From Gordius sp. MW1 (Eukaryota > Nematomorpha > Gordioida > Gordea > Gordiidae): DNA of 64,000 nt. The translations under genes were made by a program, and so were the position numbers. Under the pieces are notes generated by a model that was not told where the DNA came from, did no database searches, and saw nothing but the letters and a program-made list of their open reading frames with translations. Positions 22,640 through 35,883 of the stretch are shown piece by piece (the first letter of the stretch is position 1; each line of letters begins with the position of its first letter). The stretch lies in the NCBI GenBank assembly GCA_964036665.1, contig OZ038531.1, positions 9,920,168-9,984,167 on the forward strand, written 5' to 3'.

Positions 22640-23560
22640 AGAGACCGGGCAGCGCCGGCTAATCTCTTTAAAAAGTTTAATGGCCGCTGGTACAAAAGTC
22701 CCATGGCATTAGGCAACAATGGGGGTTAAAATATTTAAAGGTAGGAGGGCCTGGTATTTGGCCGTTTTTCTGGCTTTGACGAGTGTCAGGGCATTGTAGT
22801 TTTGGTTGGACGGGGCGAAAATGTCTATACATTTAAAATCACATTTAAGGGTTAGACCATGCCAAGGGATCAGGGTAGAGCCGTCGGGTCGCATCCTTCC
22901 TTTCAACGAAAGATGAGACGGCTCTAAAACGGACTGGGTATTAGCTTTTTAAAAGCGGCCTGGATAACGGCTTTTACTATTTCGTGCCTGATGTTTTAAA
23001 TTCATTAAAAAAGCAGTGTAGGAGATGCCTTGAGTAGACGTTTACCTTCTGGGAGCAGTTGCGGCATATTCTTTAGAATAGGGAATTCCCAGTCTAAGGG
23101 CAATGGAGTATGATAGCTCAGGGTCCTTCGATCTCTGCCACTGGTGACCCGATCCATTAAAAACCAAAATTTTAAGGTTGAAGTGCTGTCGGGCGCCGCT
23201 GCTCAATAAGAGGTAATCAACGGAGCGCGACACGAGGCCGACACTTCAATCCTTTTATCATGGAGTTGAGTGGAAGGAGGTTCCTGGATTGTCGTTGGTA
23301 GACCAGACATCTAGAGCGAGTACAAAAGATGCGTCCTCGCTTGGTTTAATTAATCTGTCGATTAAAACATGGGCGGATTTATAGGGAGAGGTGAAGGCAG
23401 CCAATGAGGTAGCAGCCGGGCGTATGCCTAAGTCGCCGGCTTTAGTGGGTAATGAGGCTTGGAGCCACGAGGAAGTGCTGAATTTAATATTGAAGATTGT
23501 TTCCAGATACTTCCCATAAAGCTATCGTAGCTTTTTAAGATATCAGGAAATAGAAAAGCA
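22640..23560 (-). mobile_element. Decayed non-LTR retrotransposon fragment (3' part)
   Basis: The minus-strand frame 22709-22906 contains RPDGSTLIPWHGLTLKCDF, then a D-hydrophobic-F-A-P-S segment. This matches the C-terminal endonuclease-like region of the LINE at 47051-52729, where the corresponding phrase is FDGSSLVPWQNGLSLKWDF. The frame 23042-23233 matches the region next to it. Further upstream coding traces extend to about 23560. The absence of a polymerase domain and the several frame breaks show a 5'-truncated dead copy. Confidence 0.7.
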
Positions 23561-23918
23561 CACGAGGAACGAAAACAGTGTTGAATCTTGGAGGAAATAA
23601 TTTCTAACGATGTGATATAAAGCTAATATTCCATGTATTATGCAAATTATGATTTGATTGTTGACAATACTTTTATGTCGATGTTTTACTACTAATTAGT
23701 GATTATTATGCCTCCTTGAGAAAATTTTGATAATGCCGCGATCAAGTAATTTTATCCATAAAATTGATACATTTCTTAGACAAATGTTGTTTTTTATGCC
23801 TAAGATGTGCGCGATCGAAAGATTTAGGTAGCGAGAGCGAAGCTTCTATTAAAAAAGATGAAATTTCTGAACCATCTGAGTATTACATTAAAATATATAC
23901 ACTTGATAATAGTTAAAG

Positions 23919-26900
23919 GAATGGAAAAGATGCTGAAGTTAATGCTGGTAAGGTGGATGATACGTGGAAAAGTTATGAAGGAAATGGTAAGTGACCAATT
24001 TGCAAATATTAATAGGACCTGAGCCCTGCAAAACTGATTTTTTACGAGCACGACACAAGCCCAAACAAATTTGGTTTTAATCTAGTCTCAAAATCCTACC
24101 CTGATTTTTTGTTAAATTTTAACTTTTAGACAAACTATAAGTATAGACGTGGACAAGGGAATGAGGTTTGAGAAGCTCCCTTACGCTGACGCCGGGTGCA
24201 CATTTAAAGAAAGTTTCATTTGCATTTATTTAAAAAAGTTTTTGTTAAATGGTTCGTGGCATAGGTTTGTGATTGCTTTGGGTAGCCGAAATCAGGTCGG
24301 TCGGGCCCATCTTTAAGTTTAAACCTGATCTTTTTATTGATTTTGTCCGCATCGGGCTGAGCCACTGAAAAGCATCCATGGCTTTTCAATACCACTAAAT
24401 ATTCAAATTACCAATACCTAAAAATAATACAGAATTTATTTAAAATTATTTGTATTGGTAGGTTTTTAAATAAGTGGAATTAAAATAGATGTGTCTACCA
24501 GACAACCGTGTTCTTAAAATTATAATATTTTATAAAATCCCTTTTATTATAGTTATAGAAGTTAAGGATCTAGCTGATATAGTTGTAAAGCTAAAAACTA
24601 AGGATGGCTTTGCTAAAGAACATGAAAAACTGCCACAAGGACCGATAAAAACAATGAGCATTGGACTTAAGCCTATTTATAGGGACAAGAATCGATACTC
24701 AAATATGGTTCCATGTAAGCATTTAATAACTTTTATATTAATTTATGATTATAAACAACGTTTTTATAACATTTTGGAAAAGATGACTTTAATAGAGTCA
24801 AGCTTAAGCCAACAAATACTAACCCAGATGGGTACATCAATGCTAGTTATATAGATGGATACAGAATGAAAGGAAAATACATCGCTACCCAGGTCTCAAT
24901 AATTACCTTTTTATTATATAATATAGATTCACACACCTTATTAGGGAAATGAGATATCTTATACAGTTTAGCAAGAGTATTCGGACAGCTTTAAAATCCT
25001 TCAATTTATTAAATTCTATTGTTGCCCCCTTTTGAATTAATTTAAATACAATTTTAAATATTCAACTCGAAAACCAGGTTTAATAGATTTAAAAAATCAA
25101 AAATGTCTATTTGACTATCTAACAAACAATTTTTTAAATATTGCTCATATAATACTACACAATTAAACAACTAATAATTTATAGACTGATTATGCAAAAA
25201 AATTTCCTGCGTATTTATAAAAATGATAGTTTTTAAAAACACACTATTCATTAAAAAACAGTTTCTATTTAGAAAATGCATATTTTACACGCCATTTTTC
25301 ATTTAATACATATTATGTGATCGGCCGGATGCATGTCATTTTAACATTTGTTCCATGTGCGACATCAAATTCGTTCTATCCCCCCCCCCCCTAAATAAAT
25401 AGGAACGGGTTTAACGTGTGTGTGAAAAATAGGCGTTAAGGTTTTTGATTATTTATTGCAATTCAAAAATAAGATGTAAATTTAGTGTTTTCAAATACTA
25501 GCCTTAATAAAAGCTGTATAATTTATAAGCCATTCACGAAAAAAAACAGCTTGAAACGCTTTATAACGTTTAGGAACAACGTATTTGAAAACTTAAATTA
25601 TGTTAAGAACACAAATAATACCATGTATAAACTAATAATTTATAATTTAGTCGAAAACTTTAGACATCAGTCAATATGTTTTAGCTTATGTCGAATTTAA
25701 AGTTTATCAATATTATTTTACTGTAGTCTTTAAAGTACTACCCATTAGAATTTTGTATAAATATTTAATTCAACATGAAAAATAGAATTTTAGTTCAAAT
25801 TTCCATTTTCAAATTTTTAGGGACCAAACGTTTTTACACTCAACGATTTTTGGGCAATGATATGGCAGAAAAGATGTTCTAAAATTATAATGCTGACAAA
25901 CCTGATCGAACAGGGACAGGTAACGCTATATAAGTCTTTACGATTTTATTAGATATATGAAATCTTGATAATTAAAAAACTATATATGAAAATATCATAG
26001 TTACCCCTCTCTGGCTATCCTTAGCTAGGCTAAGAAATATTTATAAACCGTGTATTCATAGCAAGCTAGCAGACTTGGAAGTAGTTGAAATTTTAATTTA
26101 TTAAGCAACGCTTATTTTTTAAATTTTAACATTCTTCAAACTAATGCTGACTTAAATTTTAAAAACTACAGCTATTCAAGTAAAGTGTTAAACCTTTAGG
26201 ACCTTAGTATGACTAATATGAAACGGTGGCTATAAAGCTATTAACTACACTTAAATAATAAGTTCAAATTTCGTAAGGCAGACAACACGGAGTGGGCCGA
26301 TAACATTATTAACTAGTGAATATCTTGCAACCAATTTAGACCATTTTACCATGTGTCATAAAAGTTATTAAGTAGTTCCTAAATTTGGGTAATATTAAAT
26401 ATTACAAACAAATAGTTGCATACAAATCTTTGAGCTAGATATTTGCATTCAGCGATTGTCTTATTATATTACTGCAATATATATTAAACTTTATTTTCGT
26501 TTTGGCAAATTGCCTTCTAAGGTCAACACTCTTCTCTTGACTGTTTATAATTTTATAACATAAGTGCTAGCATAGTAAAAATCAAAGTTATTATAATGAT
26601 TAATTAGTCCTAGTAGATTAAAAAATTATACAAATGACTATGCTAAATACAATAATATTGGATTTAACATTCTCCATAACTTGTAGGTAGTGTATTACAA
26701 AATGATATAATAGTAATTTTAAATGTGAAGTTTTATCTCAATTTAGAATAAATGCGATAAGTATTGGCCTGATGATGTTGACATATACGGAAGCATTAAA
26801 GTAAGTCGCGTCGTTACTAAATCTGTCGCAGATTATACCCTGTGCGATTTTGGATTAACCAATGTTGAAACATATGAAACCAGAGTTATAAGGCACTTCA

Positions 26901-29900
26901 GATTCACGGCATGGCCAGATCACGGTGTACCAGCAAATCCCACTGAGTTGCTCGGTTTTTATCACGTTATACAACAACATCAATCCCAACAAACAGGTCC
27001 AATTGCCATTCATTGTAGGTAATAATGAGATAAGTAAAAAACATTTGATAATAGTCAAACATCGAACAGAATTTATAATCATGGACTCAAAATATATATT
27101 ATATAAAACTTTGCTTTCAAGTAAATAAATAAAAAGAAATATATCACAAATAAAGTGCAGGAGTCGGACGAACGGGGACTTACATAGCATTGGAGGCTAT
27201 GATTGAGATGGCTAAAGAAAGTGGCCAATTTGATATATTTGGGTTTTGCAAAGAAATGAGAATGCAGCGCATATGCATGCTTCAAACCCCTGTAAGTAAT
27301 TTTTACCATAGATTGGCCTTAATTACTGTTTTAAAATTATTCAGGATCAATATATGTTTCTGTATGAAGCATTAGTTGAGGCTTTACAAATTGGAAAAAC
27401 CTTTGTAGCCTGTTCGAATTGGGCCGATTATTACCTTGAGATGGAGCGGACTTTAGATAATGGCACTAACGGAGTTCGTATCCAATGGGATATTATATGC
27501 AAAATCGCTCCTACTAACAAATTCACCTTCAATCCTGCGTTCCAAGGATTTAATCCGGCAAACATAAAGAAAAACAGGGATGCTAAAATTGTACCAATAG
27601 AAAGCAGGCGCCCAAAACTTAAAATATTAGGAGATGGGCGCGATGGTTTTTTGACCGACTACGTCAATGCGGTATTTGTTAATGTAAGAATTTTCTAATA
27701 TTGATTTTAAATTTTGATCAATATCTGATAACAATAGGGCTACAAAGCGAACGATTCTTATATAGTTACCCAACACCCGTTCCCGGGCACAGTAACCGAT
27801 TTTTGGAAATTGATATACGATTATAACATTTATTCAATTGTTATGCTGAATCAAGTGGAAAAAAGTGATCCAGTAATTATAACAATATAAAAACGGTCTA
27901 ATCAAAAAATGTGTATTAATAAATTTTATAAGTTTAAATTATATTAATTATTTTAATGTTTTTAAAATTACTACATAAATTAAAGCGTTTATATAACACA
28001 TTTTTATAGTCAATCCAACCATATTGGCCACAAGAAGGAACTGCTCTATATACATCCCTTGAAGTAAAGTTATTGGACACTAGCGCAGTTGTGACAAAAA
28101 GGTACAAAAAAAGCCTAACAATTAGAAAAATCTCGCTGGCCAATGTTTTAAAAGTAAGCTATTGATATTTGCAGCTTCATTGATGCATAGTTAAGTCAAG
28201 AAATTAAATTTAATTGGGCTCGAAAGTGGACGAAATTGGTGTCTAAATTGGTTCTTTGGCTATAAACGATTAGCTAGTATTTTAGAATTTTTAAAATATG
28301 TTAATATGATTTAATCGTAGTCTATGGTTTAACAATGTCATCCCCTTCTAAAATGTCTAAGGAGCTAATGACATGGCAACAATAGCGCACCTAGTAACGT
28401 ATGCACGTAGGCGAAAGCATATAGATAGCTACTCCTGATCTATAAAAGACATTCTTCCAACAGTGATAGGATTTGTTTTGACCAGTCTATGAGCCATATT
28501 AGAATTTATCTTCATATTCATTATAAATTTGAGAACTTTTCCTTTTTATATAATACGAAGTAGTCCTCTTCCTCTCTTCGGCCTCCATATATAACACTAT
28601 TCGATTTCAATCGTTCCCATCCCTTGTTGGTATATGTTCAGACCCTTAGCCTAAGACTTGAGGCAGTCAATCATCATAAAAACTTTGTTTACCTCAAGCT
28701 CCAGCGCAACATTCTCAACACCATGGCTTGTATTAACAATTTTCCTTTTAATGAGCATATTTCATTTCCGCAGTCTAATAACGGTCTTACTGTAAGTTTA
28801 TAAGCTTTGTGTTTCGCCATTTGGTATTTATTTTTGTACATTTCACCCGAGATACTTCGCCGCCATCCTTTTTGAATCAATGACTTCCTTTGTGAACCTC
28901 CCATTTGATGCAGCCTTAGTCGAGCTTGAGAACTCTTTTATATAGTTTTTCATTTTTAGCAATCCAGAACCGTCATGGCAGCCTTTGGCTTTTTGGATTA
29001 ACCCCCATTTGTTTTCTTGCTTAGTGCAAAATAATTGACATATGGAATACACCAAGGAGATGACATTGCATGTTTTTTTTATCGTACTCATAGTTCTACT
29101 GTACAAAAGGGACTTAGTGCAGATCCTTCTAATCCAATTTCTACCCGTAAGGGTTTAGACTTCCCAACTATGGATTTAATGCAAAATTTGAGATTTCATT
29201 AAGTATTTCATTAACTATATATAAAAATCGTATTATGAGACTTTTTTTAAGACGATGAAGACCATTCTTTTCAATTCCCATATTAGCCCGTGGATCTGCC
29301 GGTCACAAATTAAAACTAGCTAATATGTCCGCCTAGTATGACAAGTTAGTTCGATATCTTTGTAATTGCGCACTTCTAAGGAATTGCCTTTAAATAAAAG
29401 TAGCGCTTGCTCTCCATTGGTGAGGAATCGTTCTTTTGCCACTATCATGTTAAAATACATCGTCATCCGCTTTCCACCACATCCTTTGGCCTAAATCTTG
29501 TTTGACGCCTCACTTAAGGTGCTCTATGCGACTTTTCTCCTCCCTTACCTTGGCCATTTTTTACATTCCTTTTATGATTCAGTTTCTAGCCAACTAGGTG
29601 TAGGCAGCATTCTTCGCCATTCCTTGTTTGCTAATAATCTTTCTACTTTTTCGTATGCTAATATCTCTATAGACTTGTCTTTCTTTTCAATTTCCTATTC
29701 GATTGATCCATCATTATAGTCCCTATTGCCTCCTTTGTCTATTTTAAAACCTCGCCGTTTTCTTTATGTTTTGCCGTCAGCCTCTCCGCTCGACGCGGAA
29801 TCGTATCCTATTTTGTAAAAACAAGTTTTTATTAACATTTCGTTTACAAATCAACTTCATATACCTTTCTTCTTTCAGTGAATAGTCTTCGTTTAAAATG

Positions 29901-32214
29901 CATTGCAAGTAAACAATGTTGCCGGCTGATTTGTTCTTTCGATATTACTTTGCCATTAGCAATCATCGATACTATTAAATCTGCTTTTCACTTTCCTAAG
30001 TCAGAATATGACCTTTGCGCTTTTGAAAGTAAATGTACACACACTATCACCTTGACGTATGCGAAATTCACATAAAAGTTTCTCTCCACCCTTGTTATTA
30101 TGACCTAGCGAATACTCCTCATGATTTTGCTCATAGCCGTGTCCAGCTTTTCCCACGTGCCGTTGAAGTCTGCTTCAATAGTTAGCTTCCATTACTGTCG
30201 TATTTCATACATTTTCCAAAAATTCGCAGCTTTTTTGGTATCCATATATTCAATTACGCACTCATAACGGCCAGAAAGCCTCTTTAATTGCTATCCTTAC
30301 TCACAGCTAACCGTCTCAAATCTGTTAGGCTTATGGGTTCGCTTAGCACTTTACCCGATTTCATTTCTACCATGTATACTTGCATGCCCGTCTTATTTAA
30401 TTCCACGTCTGTAGGTAGGCAATATGTATCTTTCTTCTTTTTAACATATACTCAATCCACAAATATGTTCACCTTCCACCATGCTTTATGCTTCCTATCC
30501 ACAAAATCACATTAAAGTATCAACAAATGTGCCTAAAACGGTGCTTAGCTCAGCAAACCGTTTTTACCCCTCTATTTTAAAACTCTGAAACTTTTTATCG
30601 TGTTTAAATTTCTAAAATATATTAAACATTTTAATGACATGAAAATTTAATTAGATCTTTGCCCCCCGTAGCTTGAGGTTTGGCATTTGATTTATTGCCA
30701 CGATTGAATTCGCCTATTTTACTATAATTAGGAAAGATATACTAATAATACTGATATCTCCGTAAACTAATAAGCATGGCTGGAGAAGTTTTATATGAAC
30801 TTACATATACGTAATTTGAAAATTAATATATTCGGCATAACTTAAAATGGTAAGGCTGATCTACAAAATTGATGCTCTAGTTGTTTTATTAAGTACCTAT
30901 ATTATGAATAGCGTCTTGCATTTTTGAACAAAATCCACAAATTTATAAAGTTATGTTAAATACCTTAATTAAGTTAAACATTCGTAATGCTAATGACTAA
31001 CTATATCGTACGCAGAACGATTCTAAAGTTTATAGTGATTTAATTTAGCCATTAGAAAAAAAGAGGGTTATTAGACAGTATCATATATCAACTTGGGCCA
31101 AAAATGAAAAAGTGCCCAGCGCTTCAACCCCAATTTTGGAAAGCTTAGAACGTATGAATGAATGGAATGAAGAAAATAAGGCGCGACATACCTTAATCCA
31201 GGATTTGTAAGAATTTAGTGTAGATATGTAATGATGCTTGAGCGTGTTAATATATTAAACACAAAACATAATGCTAATGGGATGGCTTTACAGGTGTATA
31301 AAAACAATAAATACTTTTATAGTAATATAACATCGCAAGGAGCTTATGAAATATTGGCGGGATTCTAATTAACACCAACCTTAGAAATTTGTTTATACCT
31401 CTATTTTTCATACCAATAATATAATTAAGTTTATTTGACATATATACCTTTTAAAACAAATATATCTTTTATTTAATTGGTAAAACATTGAACATCTAAT
31501 GCTTTTCTTTATATAGGATAGGGCATTTAATGGGGTTAGAAAGTTGACAAAAAGAAATAAACATTTATGTATGAGCATATAAATATACTTAATAGTTAAA
31601 ACTTATTATCAAACGCCTAGAGTTAAACCGTTATTTTTTAATTTATTAATGATTAAAAAAATATAACCGCCTCAAAACTTTATAGTTTATAATTCTTCAA
31701 AAATTAATTTAATATGCATTTATTTTATTTCATGAATCTTTTTAAATAATAATAGGCGTTTGAATAATTTAATGACAATGGGAATTTTGAATTATTAGGT
31801 TTGGTCATAAATATGTTCGGTAATTTTATTAGGACCACATATTATTAATATAATTATTTAGCGTTTTGATTTATTTGTGTTTATAAATTTTGAAAGAGAT
31901 GGTTATAGCCGAAGTGGAATATTTTGCGTGTGTGCTAGGATATGGGAACAGATGCGCGTAGAGCGTGGCCTAAATATTTACTTATCTGTCAGAGCAGTGC
32001 GGGCATCTCGCCCACAATTTATCAAAGATTTTGTAAGCGCACATTTATCTTTTTTCTTTATAAAACCAAAAATTAGCTTTAGTTTAAATACTAGGAGGAC
32101 TATGAATTTCTTTACAAGTTCACTACGGATTGTGTAGATGCATTCGATGCGTGGAAATACGAAATTGAAGACATACATTACATTGAACATTATATGCCTA
32201 TAACTGATATTTAG
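23919..32214 (+). CDS. Receptor-type tyrosine phosphatase, cytoplasmic D1 and D2 (5' exons not found)
   Basis: Exons: 23919-23986 (tentative), 24553-24714, 24783-24892, 25821-25919, 26747-27018, 27156-27291, 27345-27683, 27738-27872, 28010-28153, 31049-31206, 31897-32032, 32095-32214. All junctions are GT-AG and in phase, ending in TAG. D1 has the substrate-recognition segment (KNRYSNMVPYDFNRV), YINASYIDGYR, the WPDHGVP loop and the P-loop HCSAGVGRTG split between two exons, so it should dephosphorylate phosphotyrosine. D2 keeps the fold (KNRDAKIVPI, FWKLIYDYNIYSIVML, YWP) but has WAKNEKVP in place of WPD and QDLDGYSRSG in place of HCxxGxxRSG, so Cys is replaced by Asp and D2 must be inactive. 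The transmembrane and extracellular exons are upstream and not identified. The 2.9-kb intron at 28154-31048 holds a dead RTE element. Confidence 0.93.
24005..24375. repeat. Fragment of a GC-ended hAT element in a phosphatase intron
   Basis: The phrase gagccctgcaaaactgattt at left and several gggcccatc and gggctgagcc phrases at right resemble the subterminal repeats of other hAT copies in the window (46175 and 15293). No clean target duplication is seen. It lies between the tentative juxtamembrane exon and the first D1 exon. Confidence 0.4.
28440..30520 (-). pseudogene. Decayed RTE-type non-LTR retrotransposon in a phosphatase intron
   Basis: The minus-strand frames at 28689-28904 (KGWRRSISGEMYKNK followed by KLTVRPLLDCGNE) match the reverse-transcriptase end of the RTE copy at 49906-51879 (KGWLKWRSISGVMCDKK, then SIVRPVLLYGSE). 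Traces of its endonuclease follow up to about 30520. Stops and frameshifts are frequent. It occupies most of the 28154-31048 intron in antisense orientation to the host gene. Confidence 0.7.
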
Positions 32215-32855
32215 ATATTTTTAAATCTACAAATTTTTCACTTCTTTTAGAACTGTGTTATTAATTAATGATTTCAGGTTGTTAAAACTTATGTTATAAT
32301 TGATTCTAATGAAGTTGTATTTATATATTACCTGTCATAATTATTTTAAAGAAATTATTTGGTATTTCGACTCTACTGGTAAATATTAGAATTTCAAACT
32401 TAATGAATTCGATTAAACGTGGTTATATAACATCCCTAGAGTTTAATTAAATGGTTTAGTAAAAAGTGCGTTTTTAATTGTAAGAGCGCTAAGGTGTTTG
32501 AACGTGATAGCTTCCGCTCCATGCCCAAAATATTTAGGTCTACCTACTTTATATATTTTAAAAAAACAATTTCTACATTTTTGTAATAAAAGAATAATTA
32601 CTATACAAAATCATGGCATAAGGAAGCGAAGGGTATTACCACTAGTACAGAAATATTCTAGATAAGACAATAACGGTGTGGATAAAAATTAATTTATTAC
32701 CTGCCACCGTTCTTATAATTTCCTTTGAATGATTACATATATACTATTTATTCTATAATTTTGAATACCACTATAACTAAGTAATAAATTTTAATAAATT
32801 AAATCTGTTTATAATTTCCGTAAATAGTTTGCACCAAAAGCGTAAATTTTGTGAG
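32215..32855. other. No gene seen after the phosphatase stop
   Basis: AT-rich flanking sequence, presumably including the phosphatase 3' untranslated region. No transposon end recognised. Confidence 0.45.
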
Positions 32856-32863
32856 GGCACGGC

Positions 32864-34149
32864 TAGAGACCTACACGAGCTCGACCCTCCGGGCCAGGCC
32901 TTTAATATTAGCGGTTTAAGAACCCGAGCTTGGCCTATTATTCTAAACTGGGTCCTGTCTGGAATTATTGAGAACCAAGTAATTTTTTATTCAGTTAAAA
33001 ACAATATCGCACTTCATAAAACGGTTTGGTTAAAAGTTAATAATCATGTTAGATATTCATTCATTCTTTTCGAGCGGCTTTTTTTATTATCACCGATTTT
33101 GTATAAAAGATCAAAAAAGAAACATGCTTCCTATTGCTGATAGGATTTAAAAAGAATTTTAAACGATATAGGAAAACACTGCAGGAAAGAGTGCAGTAAG
33201 GAAAAGATTTTTATTCGATGGGTAAGAAAAATTGACTTTGTTTTTAAAGGCTAATCAATTAAGGGTATAAATTAATTATTTATACATGAATGTTTCCAGT
33301 GAAAAAAAATGTACTTGAAGGCTCGGTTTGTATTTCAAAATACAACAAAATAAATTGTTCAGGAGTTAGCCACATTTTTAAAGGTTGTTAAAATTTCCAG
33401 TAATGAGTTGGAAGCAGACTTAAAACCAACTTTGCATTTGGTGATTTTTTTATATTATCATAAATTGGAGCAATATTTAACAACATATATCATTAAAAAC
33501 ACGGAATTAAAAAGCCTCGCTTTAAGATGTTTAGAGTTTTTAAGGTCCAAGTTAATTTTGGACATCATAAAATTTCTAATTTTTATTCCACCAATTCAAA
33601 TGCAAGAAAATGCTTACCACATGTGGTGATGATATTCATATATCACAAATAACTCGTGATACCAACACTTGTTCAGTTGAAGGAAAATATGTAATACTTT
33701 AAATATATTATTATCGACTAGGGTGGATCATTTAAAGATTTTAGTTCTTGGCATGAAGATGAAACGTTTTCGACGGAGAGAGAGGTAGCAATGTCAATTT
33801 AAAAATCTCTGATTAAAATTAGACATTTTCGAAAGGTGGAAAGTACATAGTGTTGTTCCTGCCTTAAGCTCCCTAGCTTGTGAAATATTTTTGACACCTG
33901 CTTCATCTGCCCCAAGTGAGAGGTCAATTAACAACCGGCCGCGTTTATGAAAGATGAAGAACTAATTTAAATGCAGCTATATTGAAACCAACCTGTATAT
34001 TTTTACATAAAATAACAAAATTTTGTTTTTGGATGGTTGTTTTTATATTTATATAATTATTAAAGTTCCGGGTCGGGCCTGACCCGGATCTGCGCCAAGC
34101 CCCGAATTTATTTGATTTAGAATTAAAAAATTGATTTTGCAGGTCTCTA
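32864..34149 (+). mobile_element. Decayed ZBED-like hAT element
   Basis: The ends tagagacct and aggtctcta are inverted. The flanking 8-mers ggcacggc (32856-32863) and ggcaccac (34150-34157) match at six of eight positions. GC-rich subterminal blocks lie inside both ends. Near 33870-33960 the plus strand reads IFLTPASSAPSERSI, the C-terminal hAT dimerisation motif (P-A-T/S-S-A-P-S-E-R-x-F). The rest of the transposase is full of stops. Confidence 0.75.
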
Positions 34150-34639
34150 GGCACCACTTGTTTTTTAATCAATCCAACGGATCTGGAACTTCGATAACCA
34201 TTGATAATGTATCATTTAATTTATCCAAAGAGAGTATTGATATTTTTATAAGAAAAATACCAACAAACGGCTAGACAAAAAATCTTCTTTTATTTACCTT
34301 TGGATAAAATTGTATTTATGGACATCCTTATAAATCTAAGCTCTAAACTTTCGAGGCAGATTATAGCGCTAAATGACTTATATAAACGTCGCTTAGTTTC
34401 TATTTGCCCCGCTAAGTAATTCTAATAATAATTTTATTTATAAAGTTTATAAAATATTTCAAACCCAAAATTTTATAGTTTTACTAATGACAAAATTATC
34501 ATTTATATCTAAGTTAAAGATAAAAGCTATGTCATATAAACCATTATGAATGAGAATTCGAATTGGCCGTGTGCTATGAGCTTCAGAAACGAAGTAATTA
34601 CGCTGAAAGGTTAAACTTAAAGGGCAATCCTTACAGAGA

Positions 34640-34830
34640 CCAGATTGCGCGGCCCGGTCCGTTAACTTAAATTTATTTTCGGACGGGCTCGTGTGCACGA
34701 TGATAGGATTCGGGCAATTAGGGCTTAATGAAATTTTTTAGATAATGTATTATTTTGTGACTTTTTTATTTGATTTTATATAAAAATGCAAAAGGAGTTA
34801 ATAAACTTGATTTCGTCACCCGTCCCCAAG
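34640..34830. repeat. Truncated copy of the 15293-16404 hAT family
   Basis: The segment has the same order as the right end of that element in inverse orientation: gcggcccggtccg, a cggacgggctcg block, gattcgggcaatt, then gggcttaatgaaattttt and an AT-rich stretch with aataatacact-like sequence. No target duplication is visible. Confidence 0.6.
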
Positions 34831-35391
34831 TTATATTTATAACTTTTGCCCAAACCACTCTATTTCCCTAAGTCCCTATCCCTAGCTACGTTCATGGAAA
34901 GGATTGAAATATTTGTACTTATGTAGCCCTTTTATTGTTCGTAATTCACATGTGCCGTCTATACATAATACAAAAGCGTTATGCCCAATTTGACACAATG
35001 CATGCAAGTGGTAAATTTCCTTCTAATATCATTTAATTTTATTAACAAATCTTATATGGTTTAACAAAGCTTCCTTAATTCGCCCTTATTATTCCCATAT
35101 CACTCGTTGCTATCGCTAAGGTATTACTTATTTTTATAAAATTTCTATAACTTTCTTTTTTCGCTTCTGTTCAAAATAACGACCGTTCATAATACTGACA
35201 ACCAATCAAATTCATAGACAATTTCGCAATCGAAATTTATATAATATGTCACATATCTTACCAATCATTATAACGTTGATTTTAACGTTTATTTTAAAAT
35301 TTTACCATATCACAAAGTGCAATCAATATTTTCATTTATTATTCATGCCTACAAGTGCAATTTCATTTATTTTCAAATTTATATTATATAG

Positions 35392-35883
35392 GCCAGAATG
35401 ATCACCCATCTATCTCTGCATCTAATCAACTGCTGCTTCGAGCCTTAATTGTGCAGGGACAGCCACAAAGTATTGTATTGCTGCATTTGTTCTAATCTTT
35501 TTTTAGATCAGCAGATTGCTAGTCATAATACACTAAGAAGCCAGTCATTAGGTGTTTCAACCAACTATCCGAGAATACTGCCTACAGTTTTAGTTAGGCA
35601 AGAACAGCCACAAAGTATTGTATTGCTGAATTTGTTCTAATCTTTTTTTAGATCAGCAGATTGCTAGTCATAATACACTAAGAAGCCAGTCATTAGGTGT
35701 TTCAACCAACTATCCGAGAATATTGCCTAGAGTTTTAGTTAGGCAAGAACAGCCACAAAGTATTGTATTGTTTAATTTTTGTATTTTTTTCAGCAAAGTG
35801 TGGCCACTCCTAATACACAAATAAGCCATTTTATACCTACTGATAATCCACAAATTATGGATGTTACCAACAAATGGACAGAG
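35392..35883 (+). CDS. Tandemly duplicated exon-like units, unknown gene fragment
   Basis: Four exon-like blocks: 35392-35469, 35507-35614, 35652-35759 and 35794-35883. The middle two are near-identical 108-base copies (145-bp period) encoding 36 residues that begin QQIASHNTLRSQSLGVS and end LVRQEQPQ. Each is bounded by ag before and gtattg after, leaving 37-bp AT-rich gaps of the same size as the shortest CDK9 introns. The first three blocks share phase 1 and join openly. The last (QSVATPNTQISHFIPTDNPQ) needs phase 0, so one junction is unresolved. No domain is recognised. The protein would be Gln/Ser/Asn-rich. A non-coding tandem repeat is the alternative. Confidence 0.35.
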
